From assembly GCA_022828595.1 (NCBI GenBank), contig JAKGHH010000002.1, forward strand, positions 81,502,383 to 81,566,382: a stretch of DNA of 64,000 nucleotides, written 5' to 3'. Below the pieces are notes generated by a model. That model did not search any database and was not told the DNA's origin. It saw only the letters and a list, made by a program, of their open reading frames with translations. A program made the translations under genes and the position numbers. Below, piece by piece: positions 32,799 to 44,752 of the stretch; the first letter of the stretch is position 1; every line of letters begins with the position of its first letter. The stretch comes from Nelumbo lutea (taxonomy: Eukaryota > Streptophyta > Magnoliopsida > Proteales > Nelumbonaceae).

Positions 32799-33340
32799 GC
32801 TCCCACTTGCACTTAGGTCCAATCTAATTTAAGCTAGAGTCTCATACTTTCCACGTGTTTCTCAAACACTTTCTGTGTCAGTGGCTTAGTCAATGGGTCT
32901 GTTACATTATCTGCTGACGCTACATTCTGAATCAGGACGTTCCCTCTACCAAAAATCTACCGCAGTACATGGAACTTCCTCTCGATGTGCTTCGACTTCG
33001 AGTGGGCTCATGGCTCCTTAGCCTGAGCAATTGCTCCATAGTTGTCACACAACAACAGGATGGGTGATGTGCTGGATGGAAGTACTCTCAATTCGTAAAC
33101 AAACTTCTTCATCCACACGGCTTCCTCTGCAGCTTCACTTGCGGTAATGTATTCGGCTTCAGTTGTGGAGTCTGCCATGGACCCCTGCTTGCTGCTTTTC
33201 CAGCAAACAGTACACGATTCTATCGTGAAAACATACTCAGATGTAGACTTTCTATCATCTGGATACGAATGGAAATCAGCATCAGTATACCACTGCATCT
33301 GTAGTGAGCAACCATCGAATACTACACAAAACTCTTTTGT
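32799..33340 (-). pseudogene. pol: Copia-5 RNase H remnant
   Basis: The minus strand reads YTDADFHSYPDDRKSTSEYV, CWKSSKQGSMADSTTEAEYI, TASEAAEEAVWMKKFVYELR and ILLLCDNYGAIAQAKEP, continuing to the polypurine tract next to the LTR. This is the copia RNase H domain; upstream RT, integrase and gag are absent. Confidence 0.85.
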
Positions 33341-33420
33341 CTATGACACCCCTCCCACATCGGTATAACACTGGAAATCAGCATCAGATGTGTGAAGCCG
33401 CTCCCACATCAGTCTATGAC
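33341..33420. repeat. Patchwork junction at the Copia-5 internal deletion
   Basis: About 80 bp at the joint of RNase H and leader are assembled from short copies of neighbouring sequence: GGAAATCAGCATCAG (33271-33285) recurs at 33373-33387, and CTCCCACATC occurs at 33352-33361 and again at 33401-33410. This resembles templated filler at an end-joining repair site. Confidence 0.7.
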
Positions 33421-34738
33421 GCCCCTATCATCTTATGAAACACTCAGATAAGCCCAATAGAAAATGGATAGCCCATTTTCTGGTGTGTTTCCTCATTACT
33501 GAAGGGCCCATCCTCATTACAAAAAGACCCATCCCTATCACATGCACACATATTTCTGGGAGGGAACGAAAAAATTACACCCTAGTTTAATTTAGGTCAA
33601 ACCAAAGTGGCTCCCACTGACTTTCAAAAAGCCAGATTTCAGTGGGCCCAAATCGGCTAGGGTTCCACACGTTTCCTCTTCAGGAGGTCTGGGGCCCACC
33701 ACTGAGGGAGGTCATCCAAAGACCAGCAGGAACACCATGGCAATGATGTGCATTCAGCCATGGTGCGCATAAGAGCCAAAATCGAATCAGCATGGGGCAA
33801 GCACTTATGGCCCATGAACGTAGCACATCACACATCCAAACATCACATGGAAGGAAGAATTGATCCAATCAATTAGTATCTGTAAAGCCCATCTTAAAGC
33901 CCATAATATTAACCATTAATATTATCTACGTATATGGGCTGAAATAGGGTTGATCAGTTCGGCCCATATAGCTTTATCTGCGAAGTGGGCTTTTAGCAGT
34001 TCTAACAATTTAAAATTGGGCCTTTACAGGTTGGGCCGAATTAAATATTCAATTAATTATCAATCCTTAGGCCCATAAGTGGGAGAATTAGGGCTGACAT
34101 TCTGCCTTGATTGAACCCTAGATTCGGTCCAACCAGTTTGGACCAGTCTGGTTCGAATAGGTCTAGGGTTTGATCTATAATTAAAGATTTAATTCAAAAA
34201 AATTAACTACCGATAAAATAAAGACAAGATTCAGTTAGATAGGGTTGTTCGCACAATCCATCCTACAAAACAGAGGTTAAATCACAATTTGCAATTTCAT
34301 AAACTACAAATCGCAGATAGTGATTCTCCCATCTGCGAAATCTCCTTCCTTGCGCCTCCATCTTCGATCCAAAATAAAATAAATAGAAAACCTTACATCA
34401 GATCGAATGCCTATACACTCAGTCTAAAAAATTAAAAAATATATATATATTTTACAGAACAAAAGTAATAAAATAATCAAGAAACTACAAAATCACAGGT
34501 TCATTGCGCCAATCAAGATTTCGATCTCCATGTGTACGAACAGACCATAAATCAAGAAAATTATAAAGAACAATTCTAAATAATATTTAGATTTATAAAA
34601 TTTACTTTCAGATTAATTGCACATCAATTGGACACAAATTTTCTAGAAAAACCCTAAATCTGTGCAAATCGGGTAGAACGCCTTCTGCACATTTGCGCAG
34701 GTTCAGATCTGATCCAATTTGGTTCAAGACTAGAACCT
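33421..34738 (-). other. Copia-5 leader
   Basis: Collinear with the leaders of Copia-1 and Copia-2 (for example CATGGCAATGATGTGCATTC near 33737). Non-coding. Ends at the primer-binding site GGCTCTGATACCA at 34739-34751. Confidence 0.75.
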
Positions 34739-34752
34739 GGCTCTGATACCAC

Positions 34753-37700
34753 TGAAAGGATGAGAGATTGATGAGACTAAAAAGTACCCTATTTTTATAC
34801 CCAAATATTCACTCTTTTTCATTAATTTATCACTTAATTGGACTCATTACTCTTGTATTTTGATTCAGGGCAAGTAAGAAGGCAATTGGAAGAAAACAAG
34901 GCAAATCGGATGTTTTTGCACAATTTTGGCACCATTCCGTAATCTAGGCATAACTCTCAATTCTGGACACCAATTTGGACACTTAAATAGGCATCAGAAA
35001 GATGAAAGAAAGTCCCACAACTTTTATGTTTTGGGTTTTGACAGATTCATTCTGCATTGAATACAAAACTGGGCCCGAAGTCAGAGCAAGTTCATAGCAA
35101 AGCCCATTTCACAGCTGAAGCCCAACTCGCAGAAGAGCCTTGTAGCAGCCCAAGATATTAAGGCAGCCCAACTCGAATTCAAGAGCCTAGAGTCCTAATT
35201 TCGAATGTAACCTCCAGAAAGAGTCTTATTAGATTTAAACTTTGAATGTAATCCCATAAAGATAAGAAGATTGGATTAGATCACTAGATAAGAGATAGGA
35301 TAGGATTAGTTCAAAACAGATTAGGACTTGAAGTTAATCTCCTAGAAGGAGTTGGAGAGAGCCCTCTCCCTCAGCTATATAAAGAGGGGGGCAGACTAGC
35401 TCTAGGCATCACTCAATCCAAGGATCCAAGAGATCATCAAGCAACTCAAGCTACCAAGAGAGCAGTTCGACCACTGAGAAGCAGAGCATGGAGCGTTCGA
35501 AGATCATGAGCAGCTAAGCTTTTCTTTTCTAGTTCAAGGGGGGAGGTTCAATTGTTCCATTGTGAGGTTTTGTATTTAATTTAAGATCTTGCTTTTTAAT
35601 TCAAGTATTCATTAGTTCTTGTGCATATTTTCATTGAATGTTAATGTTAATTAATCTAACAAATTAATTAATGTTGATTTTCTTACTGCTATCCATGGTT
35701 CGGTGATCCGTAATTGTCACGAATAGTGGTACAAGTAGCAATTAGGTTAATATCTTTCTGGGTCAATTGTTCATGATAGCCTTTGACCAATGTATTGACA
35801 TGTTTTAACCTAAAGGGAATCAATGGAACAAGATTTGATAATTGCAGCTATCTCAATTGTTGTTATCTTAGTTTAACTGTTTTCACAAAGCTTAATGCTA
35901 TCACTAGTTAATATGGAATGCTATCGTACCAAGTTAAGTAGTGATAGTGTTGACCGAATGCTGGGTTTGTCAGTTGAATTAGGAAAACACAAGGTTTATT
36001 ATAGCTATCCTAATAAATCTAAGGTTAAATGCTTGAATTGCAAAACTACCAAAGTCTACCTATGATCGATGGCCAATTAACTAACCTGAACCCTTGAACC
36101 AGAATTCGATAAAACTGATTTCTCTTGTTTGTTTAGTTTGCTATTACTCTCTTTTAATTTCAGTTATTTAATTTTCCCACTCAATGATAATATTCATTCG
36201 GCTGAGATATTACTGTTAACTCCCTGTGGGATTCGACCTAATACCACTTTTACTACAAATATTTTATTGTGGGACTAGTACTAATTTTGAGGGCTTCGAC
36301 AACCCGTCAGAGATCCATCATATGGACACCCAAATCTTGAGGAATAGAATAGGCAAATTTCAAAAATTTCTCTCCTTCCTACTAGGAATCGTATTCCCTA
36401 TTTTAGAAAAATCATATTTTTCAATGATCAACCTTGAACCAAGAACCGAACCAGATCTAAACAAAAAGTAGTAGGAGAGGGATATACCTGATACAGAGAA
36501 ATAGTATCTCCCAATAGAGGTGTTCACACCTAAGGAATGAACCAAAGACCGTTCCCACTGAATATGGCGCAGTGCAGGATGGAGCAAAATCAGCAGCGTT
36601 CTTCAAAAGAACCAGATCCTTCGCAAGAATCAGCTAGACGGGACGTGAGAACTACTTCCAATCAGTCCTTTCACAAAGAACCGATATCAAGATCCAATCT
36701 TGATCACTCCTACTGAGAATAGGAATTCAAACTGGTAGATATGGCGGCGGCAAGAAAGAATTTTTGCGGAGGTGCTGAATTATTTCTTTTTTGATTTCAG
36801 CTCTGAAGAGAATGTGAATATTAATCTCTTAAAGGCTGCCGCCCTCTCCTCCTTTTATAAGCTTAAAGGTATCAGCTCCTAATCCCATTAAGAGTTGCTG
36901 ATCCAAATCACATTTGGATCAGAATTCCATTTAAGTGATAAGGGTAAACCCTTATCTTATCAATAAATTAGATCAGCCCTTTCATAATCCCATTAGGAGG
37001 TTTCTAAATCTGCTAATCTAATCTCAGAATTTGCCTCTCATTTAACTAATCAAATCAGCTCAATTCGAAATGGGCATTAGGCCCAATAAGGATATGTGCT
37101 CACTTAGCCTTCCAAACTACTGCCCAGTTAGGCTTCCTTGTATGGCGTGGGAGCCAAACATTGATCTACACATCAACCACATGGGTTCAACCCAGCCTTT
37201 GTTACAAGGCCTGGCCGAATACACTATTATGGACAGTGCACCCCCGGAAGCCCATCAAATGGAGTCTATGGGCCCAACACTTACCCTAAGTGGTCACTGG
37301 GCCAAGCCACCTTGTAACACCCAGGGGCTGTGGACAGATGTAAGATAAGCCCATCAGGTATTACCCTCAATGGTCTTACACTTAACCTCTCAGCCCATAA
37401 TGATCAAACACTGCCCGACAAGAGAGGACATCTCCCTCAGCTGCAAGGAACAAGGTTGCACTTTCTGCTCACATAGATCCTAGGAATTAAAACCTTTTGC
37501 AAATGTTTAGAAACCGTAAAATATATGTATATCAATATATAAATATACTTTGCAAAACAAAATTTCAACGATTGAAATCGGTTGTTGATAGTCTTGCATT
37601 CCATCAGAGAGAGTGCAACCCCGATCATTACGTTTGTCCGACAAAGGGGCTGATCCTATCACTATGATCACCCACTCAAATGAATTCTCGGACTGTTCCT

Positions 37701-38167
37701 ACATACCCAAGTTTGGACCCCCGCTAAGGATCTCACTAATTGGCATATCAAAGACAGCCCGATCCGTCACCTAGTGCAGTATCATAATCGAGTATAGGGT
37801 CCGGTGTAACTTTCCAGTCTTGCCCATCAATCTCCAAGGTCTAGGGCAATACTAGAAATCTGGTCCGGTTCAAAAATTCAATTAATCATACACTACATGT
37901 GCCTTGGGTCTCACCCTGGTGGCTGAGACAGGCCACCCCAACAATTGGCAGCACACTAGTGTCAGCCTTGGCAGGATAAATTTCCCCAGACTTATCCAAC
38001 GACTGTGAACATTTTAGACTAACACGAGTCTCATAAGTGTCCAGTTTAAGGGTATTACACAAAAACACACCACAAGAACATGAATCAAATATGTACTTTA
38101 TTCATTCACAATAAATTCAAAATGTACATCATTCTGATTGGAGCTAAGGGCATACAACTATCTAACA
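34753..38167 (-). repeat. Copia-5 5' LTR, interrupted by a solo LTR
   Basis: TGAAAGGATGAGAGAT at 34753-34768, then the solo LTR, then the LTR continues from 36315 (CCATCATATGGACACC) to TCTAACA at 38167. The LTR alone is about 1.87 kb. Minus-strand promoter TTATAAAAGGAGG at about 36849-36861. Confidence 0.87.
34769..36309 (+). repeat. Solo LTR 1 of the TGAT...TCA family
   Basis: TGATGAGACT...AACCCGTCA, 1541 bp, flanked by GAGAT at 34764-34768 and 36310-36314. It has a TATA box (TATATAAAG at 35376-35384), a 3' end CCCTGTGGGATTCGACC like the 3' ends of Tat/Athila-type LTRs, and no coding capacity. It is related to 38847-40781, 54723-56134 and 56725-58173. It is the youngest layer here, inside Copia-5 inside TatA. 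Confidence 0.85.
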
Positions 38168-38846
38168 GGTCGGCCATGACACCGAGGACTGCTATGAGTT
38201 GAAGAATGAAATAGAGTCCTTCATCCACCGTGGGGATTTGAAGTAGTTCATCGGGGGTGAAGCCGACACTTCGTCCTCTCAGCAGTAGCATCCGCAACAG
38301 AAGTATCCACACCAATAGGTCACCAGAGTCATCATCGAGGGCTCGGCCTCGGCCCACAAGGCCTACGCCAAGTAGTTGAACATCCAAGGGCCTTCCCCCA
38401 AGAGGCTAGAGCAAAAGAAAGACCTTTCCTTTATAGACGAAGACCTTAATGGGATCACGGTTCCCCATGACGATGTGTTAGTGATTTTGGCCATAGTAGA
38501 AAACTTCCTAGTCAAGAGGATCCTTGTCAATAGTGGCTCCTCAGCAAACATCCTCTTCTATGAAGTTTTTGAAAAGATAAAGATAGTGCCAGAGTGCCTT
38601 TAGCCCACCGACGTCCCACTGGTCAGCTTCTCTGGCAATGTCGTTAGGCTAGAAGGAAAGATCACCCTACTAGTTACGGTAGGAACCAAGCCTCAACAGG
38701 TGATGAAGATGACGGAGTTCCTTGTTGTGAGGATCGGCTCCCCCTACAACGCAATCATAGGGAGGCCGACCCTTCACACGCTGCGAGCCGCCATGTCCTC
38801 CTACCATCTCGCTCTCAAATTCTCAACTAAGCACAGCGTCATAATT
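38168..38846 (+). pseudogene. TatA gag end and aspartic protease
   Basis: Resumes the host frame: GHDTEDCYELKNEIESFIHR (zinc-binding end of gag), then SFIDEDLNGITVPHDDVLVI, the protease loop ILVNSGSSANILFYEVF with Asn in place of the catalytic Asp, FLVVRIGSPYNAIIGRPTLH and LALKFSTKHSV. Retropepsin cuts the polyprotein; Asp to Asn would abolish this. A stop near 38601 interrupts it. It is cut at 38847 by a solo LTR and continues at 40787. Confidence 0.85.
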
Positions 38847-40781
38847 TGATGTGTGCACAATTTACATATAAATTTTGGTGTTTATGCATGGTTTTGATGC
38901 TAATTTGTGTGAATTCTTACCCCAATTTAGCTTGATTTTAGGAAATTGTCAAAGGGGACAAGTCTAGGGAAAAAGAGCATAAAATCATGCTAAATGAGGC
39001 CAAATAGAAGGTTATACAGCCTAGCTGGGAGCAAGGCCCAGCCGAGAGGTCAAAGGAGGGCCATTCAGCCCATGCAGCCCATGTTGCACTCTTTGGGAAA
39101 GCCCAAAGAGAGAGCACAACCGAAGATTTCCAGTGGAACCTATTCGGCCCAACAATGAGAAGGCCCATTTGTAGATCAAGAAAAGCTCAAGAGCAGCCCA
39201 AAGTGCAGCCCAAGGAGCCTAAAGGCGGAAAACTTTCTAGAAGAGGGAAATGAGGCATTAAGTGAAAAGCAAGGCTAAGTGGGTAATTTTTGACAATTTC
39301 GGCACCGAATAGTAATTTGGGAATAACTCTCTCATCCGGACTCCAATTGAGATGATTCAAGATGAGTTGGAAAGATAAAGAAAATTTCTAGAACTTTCAT
39401 GTTTTGATTTTTGATATACATAGAATGAATCGGGGTCAAAATCGAGCCCGAATTATCTAGAACCGCACCGTAGAACTTTCTAGATGAGAGAACTTTCTAG
39501 AGGAGATAACTTTTTAGATGAGAGAACTTTCTAGATTGGAGAACACTCTAGAGGAGGAAAGGGGCTGAGGAGAAGGCTATAAAAGGAGAAGAGATACAAG
39601 GGAAAAGGGGCCCAATATCTGATTTCAAACTCTCCTTGAGCTCTTGTTCTAAGAGAGAAGAAGATAGAGAGATAGGCGCAAGAGAGGAAATGAGAGGAGG
39701 AATAAGCAGCTTCAAAAGAAGAATAAGCTGAATTTGAAGGGGGAGAAAGAAATTGGAGATCAAGGTTTTGTCCTCACTTGATTTTTGCACAAATTGGTAA
39801 TCGAATTCAGCTAAGATTTATGTAATTTATCCATCAAATTTTCCTTTCTTGCTCTAGTCAAAGCATGTATTATGAAAATTCAATTTTGTAATCTGTTTTC
39901 TAAGTTCATTCGAGTAAAGTAGATTCAATCTTGAAGTTTCTTGTTTGGAATTTCAATTGTGGATTGTTGGCCGAATTGCTATTTTGAAATCTCAGATCTG
40001 AAATTTCAGATCATGAATTTACAAGGTCTGAATTGCTATTTTCCAATCTCATATATATAAATTCAGATCATGAAATAGTGAGATCCGAACTGCCATTCTA
40101 TAAAATCAGATCTATGATTTCAGATCATGAACTTGTAATACCTGAATTATTTGAGAAAGAATTCAGGTAGCTTTAATTCAGTCTAGCCGAATTGTTCCTC
40201 TTTCTTGAAATTCCTAGAGTGCTTGAGAAAGACTCTAAGATTTCATATCTGCCAATCAAGAGCCGAATTGAGTGCAAGGTCAGAGATAACTTGCACAATT
40301 CGGTTGGTGTTCATTCAGCTGAGTTGATGATCATCCAGCTGAAATGAAGCCCAAGAATTGCTAGATCTAAATGCATGCATGGTGATTAAATCCTTGATAG
40401 AGATATAAGGACCATCACTCACGCATAGATTGAACATGCGCTCGAGAGAGGCGGCTCATTGCTTTGGGATTTCACCAAACCAAGGTTGAATCCTATTCTA
40501 CTCGAATTGCCTAGAAAACTAGTTGCTAAATTTATTTTTCTATGCATCTTTAGCTTATCTCCTCACTTGCATACAAGGTGTCTGGTCCAATGTGTTAGAA
40601 ATAGCTTTGTAGTAAGAATTTCAGATTTTCATTAATTTTACATTTTGGCTAATCAGATAACAATAGATTGATTTATTAATAGTAATTGCTATATAAATCC
40701 TCATGGGAACAATACTTTACTCACTACTCCTTTACTTAAGCGGCTAGTGCACTTGCTAGTGTCACAATGAGCCACACATCA
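38847..40781 (+). repeat. Solo LTR 2 of the TGAT...TCA family
   Basis: TGATGTGTG...CACACATCA with 9-bp inverted termini, 1935 bp, flanked by TAATT (38842-38846) and TAGTT (40782-40786), a 5-bp duplication with one G-to-A change; the TatA frame resumes correctly after it. TATA box TATAAAAGG at 39578-39586. It holds tandem degenerate copies of an AACTTTCTAGA(T/G) unit (39475-39555) and of an ATTCAGATCATGAA unit (40000-40140). A longer subfamily than the other three. Confidence 0.83.
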
Positions 40782-41760
40782 TAGTTGTTTGGGGGGTTCA
40801 GCATATCGCCTGTCAGTGCTACGTGGCAGCACTGAAGAACAAGAATAAAGAAGCATTGCCACTTGAGGGCCTCAACCTCAAGGAGGAGCCTGCAAGCCGA
40901 GGCCAACGGGCCAAGGACCTCCTCTCAGTTCCCTGGACGAGGACGAGCCCAAGATGATTGTCCACGTCAGGTCCAACCTTCCCCCGAAGAGCCTATCTTA
41001 ACTGGTATGTTTTCTTAAAATTAATGCCGACGTCTTCACTTGGTCCACCGCTGACATGCCCGGAATTGACACTTCAGTCATTACTCACAGGCTAAGCATG
41101 GACCGGAGCTTTAGGCTGGTTCGGCAGAAGAAGAGGAACTTTGCATCAAAGCAATGGAAGGCCATAGGAAGGAAGTTGACAAGCTACTCGACATCAGATT
41201 CATCCAAGATCTATACTATCCTAATTGGTAGTCGAATGTGGTTTTGGTTAAGAAAGCTAATGGGAAATGGTGAATTTGTATTGACTTCACAGACCTCAAC
41301 TAAGTTTGCCCCAGGGATAGTTTTCCTTTACCAAGTATAGACCACCTTGTCGATGCAACTATAGGATATGAATTGCTCAACTGCATAGATTCCTTCTCCG
41401 GATACAATCAAATAAAGATGCACCCCGAAGACAAAGAGAAAACCACATTCATCACAGAGCATGATACGTACTGCTACAAAGTGATGACCTTCGGGCTTAA
41501 AAATGTAGGAGCTACCTACCAGTGTCTTGTTAATAAAGTGTTCAAGGACCAAATGGGGAGGAACATTGAAGCCTATGTAGATGATATGGTGGTAAAGAGC
41601 CTGAAGGTCGAAGCACACACCTTGGACCTTGTTGGGACCTTGGACACTTTGTGGGTTCAATATGAAGTTAAATCCCAACAAATGTGCTTTTGACGTTATC
41701 TCGGGCAATTCCTAAACGAGGCATTGAGGCCAACCCTGAGAGGATACAAGCCATACTGGA
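40782..41760 (+). pseudogene. pol: TatA reverse transcriptase
   Basis: The plus strand encodes CYVAALKNKNKEALPLEG (linker), NADVFTWSTADMPGIDTSVI, VRQKKRNFASKQWKAI, LLNCIDSFSGYNQIKMHPED, KEKTTFITEHDTYCYKVMTF, GLKNVGATYQCLVNKVF and the catalytic box EAYVDDMVVKS at about 41567-41600. The YVDD box is intact. Frames shift near 41150 and 41660. Confidence 0.88.
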
Positions 41761-42230
41761 CTTGGCACCACCACAGTTGGTGAAGGAAACCTATAAGCTC
41801 ACTGGCCGAGTGGCGGCACTAAACCGCTTCAGCTGACTGATGTCTTCCCTTCCTCTGAACCATCAAGAAACTGAAAGACTTTTAGTGGACGGAGGAATGT
41901 TAGTGAGCTTTTGACAAATTCAAGGAGTACCTCACCTCACCTCACCTCTTGGCCCGCCCAGTACTAGGAGACACTCTATACTTGTACCTATTAGCCAGGG
42001 ATGAAGCAGTCAGTTCAGTCCTGATCAAAGAAGATGGAGAACGAAATCCGATATACTACATCAGCAAGGTACTATGAGACACCAAAACCAGATACCCTGA
42101 AGTAGAGAAGTTGGCCTTCACTCTTGTGGTTTCAGCCAAAAATCTTAGGCCATATTTCCAAGCTCACACCATCATAGTACTAACAAATTAGCCCCTCATA
42201 GTTGTCCTCACCAAGCCCGAGACCTCGGGG
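41761..42230 (+). pseudogene. pol: TatA first RNase H
   Basis: Reads LYLYLLARDEAVSSVLIKED, NPIYYISKVL, RYPEVEKLAFTLVVSAKNLR and PYFQAHTIIVLTN with intervening stops. This is the classical gypsy RNase H that directly follows RT. Confidence 0.8.
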
Positions 42231-42850
42231 TGTTTGATCAAATGGTCCATCGAGCTTTCTGAATTCAACATACAGTACCAGCCAAGGCTCGCCATTAAAG
42301 CACAAGCCCTCGTAGATTTTGTGACGAAGTGCACCTTCAACCGAGCTCTCCCTCAGGCCCGAGAAGATAAACCAGGAGAAGGGCATCCAATTGGAGATAC
42401 TCCCCTCGCCTGGAAGCTTTTTGTGGATGGGTCATCCAATGCCAAAGGAAGAGGTGCTAGCCTTATCCTCCTCACCCCGGACAACTCAACCCTTGAATAC
42501 GTGTTGAGGTTCGACTTCCCAGCGTCAAACAACGAAGCCGAGTACAAGGCCCTCCTCACTAGACTATAACTAGCCAAGGACCTCGGCTCCTCATACGTCG
42601 AAGCCTTCAGCGATTCCCAGTTGGTGGTGAATCAGGTGAATGGAGAATACGAATCCAGAGAACAAAGCATGTCCAAGTACCTCACCAAAGTCCAAGAGCT
42701 AGTCTACCATTTCCAGCGCTTTACCCTACAGCAAATTCCATGAGCTGACAATGCGAGGGCCGATGCCCTATCCAAGCTAGCAAGCACCTCAAGCGCGGTC
42801 CTCAGTCGCACTACTCGCATGGAGAAGCTACCTCGGCACACACTGTCTAA
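42231..42850 (+). pseudogene. pol: TatA second (archaeal-type) RNase H
   Basis: After the connection LIKWSIELSEFNIQYQPR comes a second RNase H: WKLFVDGSSNAKGRGASLIL, RFDFPASNNEAEYKALLTRL, then SYVEAFSDSQLVVNQVNGEY and VYHFQRFTLQQIP. The catalytic D (FVDGSS), E (NNEAEY) and D (FSDSQL) are visible. Duplicate RNase H with this VDGSSN...NNEAEY signature is typical of the Tat clade. A single stop after LLTRL breaks the frame. Confidence 0.87.
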
Positions 42851-43763
42851 CAACGCCAACATATGTCATCAACATGCGACAACCCTCTTAGCCCTCAATA
42901 ACCCCTAGCCCATCGCAAAATGGGGAATGGACCTCCTCAACCCTTTCCCACAAGCAACAGGGGGCAGGAAGTACCTCGTCATCACCGTAGACTATTTCAC
43001 CAAGTAGGTCTAAGTCGAGCCTTAAGCCACTATCATAGCTCCGGCGATCCAGAGCTTCTTCTGGAAAAACATCATTTGTCTTTTTAGCCTCCCTCACATT
43101 CTAGTCACCGACAATGAGAAGCAATTTGATTATGCTAGATTTCGGGAGTGGTGTGCCTCCCTCAGCATCAAATTGTAGTACACCTCAATGGGCTACCTCT
43201 AGACAAATGGCCTAGCCGAGGTTACTAACAGAACCATCCTAGATGGACTAAAGATGAGATTAGACCAAGCCAAAGGGTTATGGGCTGGCGATCTTAACAG
43301 TGTACTCTAGTTATATTGAACCACGCCTCGGATGACCATAGGAAAAACTTCCTTCAACCTGACCTATGGTACAAAAATTGTAATCCCAGCACAGATCAGC
43401 CAGCCAACGATTCGAGTCAAAGCCTACAACAAAGCAGAGAACAACGAAGCCCTTAGAGCCAAGCCGAATCTATTGGAAGAAGCCTAGGAGCAAGCGTAGA
43501 TTAGGGTAGTTGCCTACCAGCAATGCGTGGCCCGCTACTACAACTCGAAAGTAAAAGAAAGACAATTCCATCCTCATAAAGGTCACGGTCCCCAAACCTG
43601 GAGTAGGAAAGCTAGGCCCCAACTGGGAAGGCCCCTACAAAGTCAAACACGTCCTTGGCCCCGGAACCTTTCACTTGGAACACTTGGATGGAAGACCCAT
43701 CCCTCAGACGTAGAACTTGGAGAACCTCTGAATGTATTTTCAGTGAATGTAAGTGCCTATGGC
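42851..43763 (+). pseudogene. pol: TatA integrase
   Basis: The plus strand reads KWGMDLLNPFPQATGGRKYL, VITVDYFTK (first Asp region), ILVTDNEKQFD (second Asp), NGLAEVTNRTILDGLKMRL (Glu), SFNLTYGTKIVIPAQI and, at the end, the GPYKV-like C-terminal segment in another frame. At least eight stops. It ends about 43763. Confidence 0.85.
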
Positions 43764-44752
43764 TAAGTGATGAATGAAGGAAGCAAAAGTACCTCTTCAC
43801 CTCAAATGTTGAATGAATGTGTGTCCAAAGTCCTCAAAAGCCCATGGCTCCGCAACCTAGCAACGTGTGAAACCCTCCTCCGAGGGATGAGTGCTCAAAA
43901 TTGACTAATGTCAAAGGTTGCGACCAACCCTCAGACGAGCACCTCACCAGAAACATGCACGCCAGGGTAATCAAGGCCCTTAATGCCTCATCACCTCCTT
44001 GGTGGACGGTGACACCCTCAGCATGTCAAGGTAGATAAAGCCCTACATGCCACATCGCCCCCTTAGTGGACGGTAACCCCCTCAGCTACCTACACCTAGC
44101 ACAATGAAAATCACAACCCCGATGGCCTCGGCGGTTTGCCTTGGCTCGAGCCCCAAGCTTCACCGGTGTGACTCCTCGGCCTCCCCTGAGGAAACACTTA
44201 GTGGGAAATAAGCTAGGTGAGTTGCACCCCAATAATGTCGCTTCACTTCGGCTCCTCATCCCCCTGGGTACCTCGGTGATAAACCTCAGCCAACGACCTT
44301 GGATATGGCGCTAGGTCACTTCGGCCTTGCCTAAGTAAACACTTAAAGGAATTGTGGAGCCTGGCAAGCCTCGCTTTAGATGTATGACCCTGCCTCGGCC
44401 CTCAATGCCCTAACTACTTAAAGCAAGCATGCAAGCAAACTATACATGCTATGAGCAAACTATATGTCTTTTTGTGCATTGTGGTCTCATCATTCGGAGG
44501 GGCAGGGACCTCTCAAACAAAAAAAAAAGGGAAAAGAAAAAGAAGAAGAGAAGAAAAAAGATGCACAAGAATACAACATACAAAATACACACAGCATATA
44601 CAAAAAAATGACTTCATTCATCATTGTATTTTCATACGGCCTTTACAAAAAGTTTTATAAGGCCCCTTGGGCCAAACATATGTACATCCACAAAAAAAAG
44701 AAAGAAAACAACACAACAGCAAAACAAAAAAGAAAAAGGGGGAGATCCACAC
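43764..44752 (+). other. TatA spacer between pol and the antisense ORF
   Basis: No conserved coding frame. GC-rich and CCTCGG-rich up to 44400, then low-complexity A/AAG-rich (44518-44560 and 44690-44740). Its position corresponds to the 3' intergenic region of Tat elements. Confidence 0.5.

Larger units (their letters stand above)
31296..38167 (-). mobile_element. Copia-5: internally deleted copia element with nested solo LTR
   Basis: On the minus strand: 5' LTR (34753-38167, itself interrupted by the solo LTR at 34769-36309), primer-binding site (34739-34752), leader, then a deletion, RNase H, polypurine tract and 3' LTR (31296-32798). It lies inside the TatA gag zinc-binding region; the host frame resumes at 38173. 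Flanks are CATCG (31291-31295) and GGTCG (38168-38172), 3 of 5 identical, possibly a diverged target duplication. Confidence 0.87.

Noticed and set aside
39475..39555. Repeated AACTTTCTAGA units considered as a CRISPR-like array
   Set aside because: Units are degenerate, spacing is irregular and there are no spacers of constant size; a plant LTR context explains them.
38847..40781. Interpreting this unit as a DNA transposon because of 9-bp inverted ends
   Set aside because: The 5-bp duplication, TG...CA termini, mid-unit TATA box and similarity to three other solo LTRs favour an LTR.
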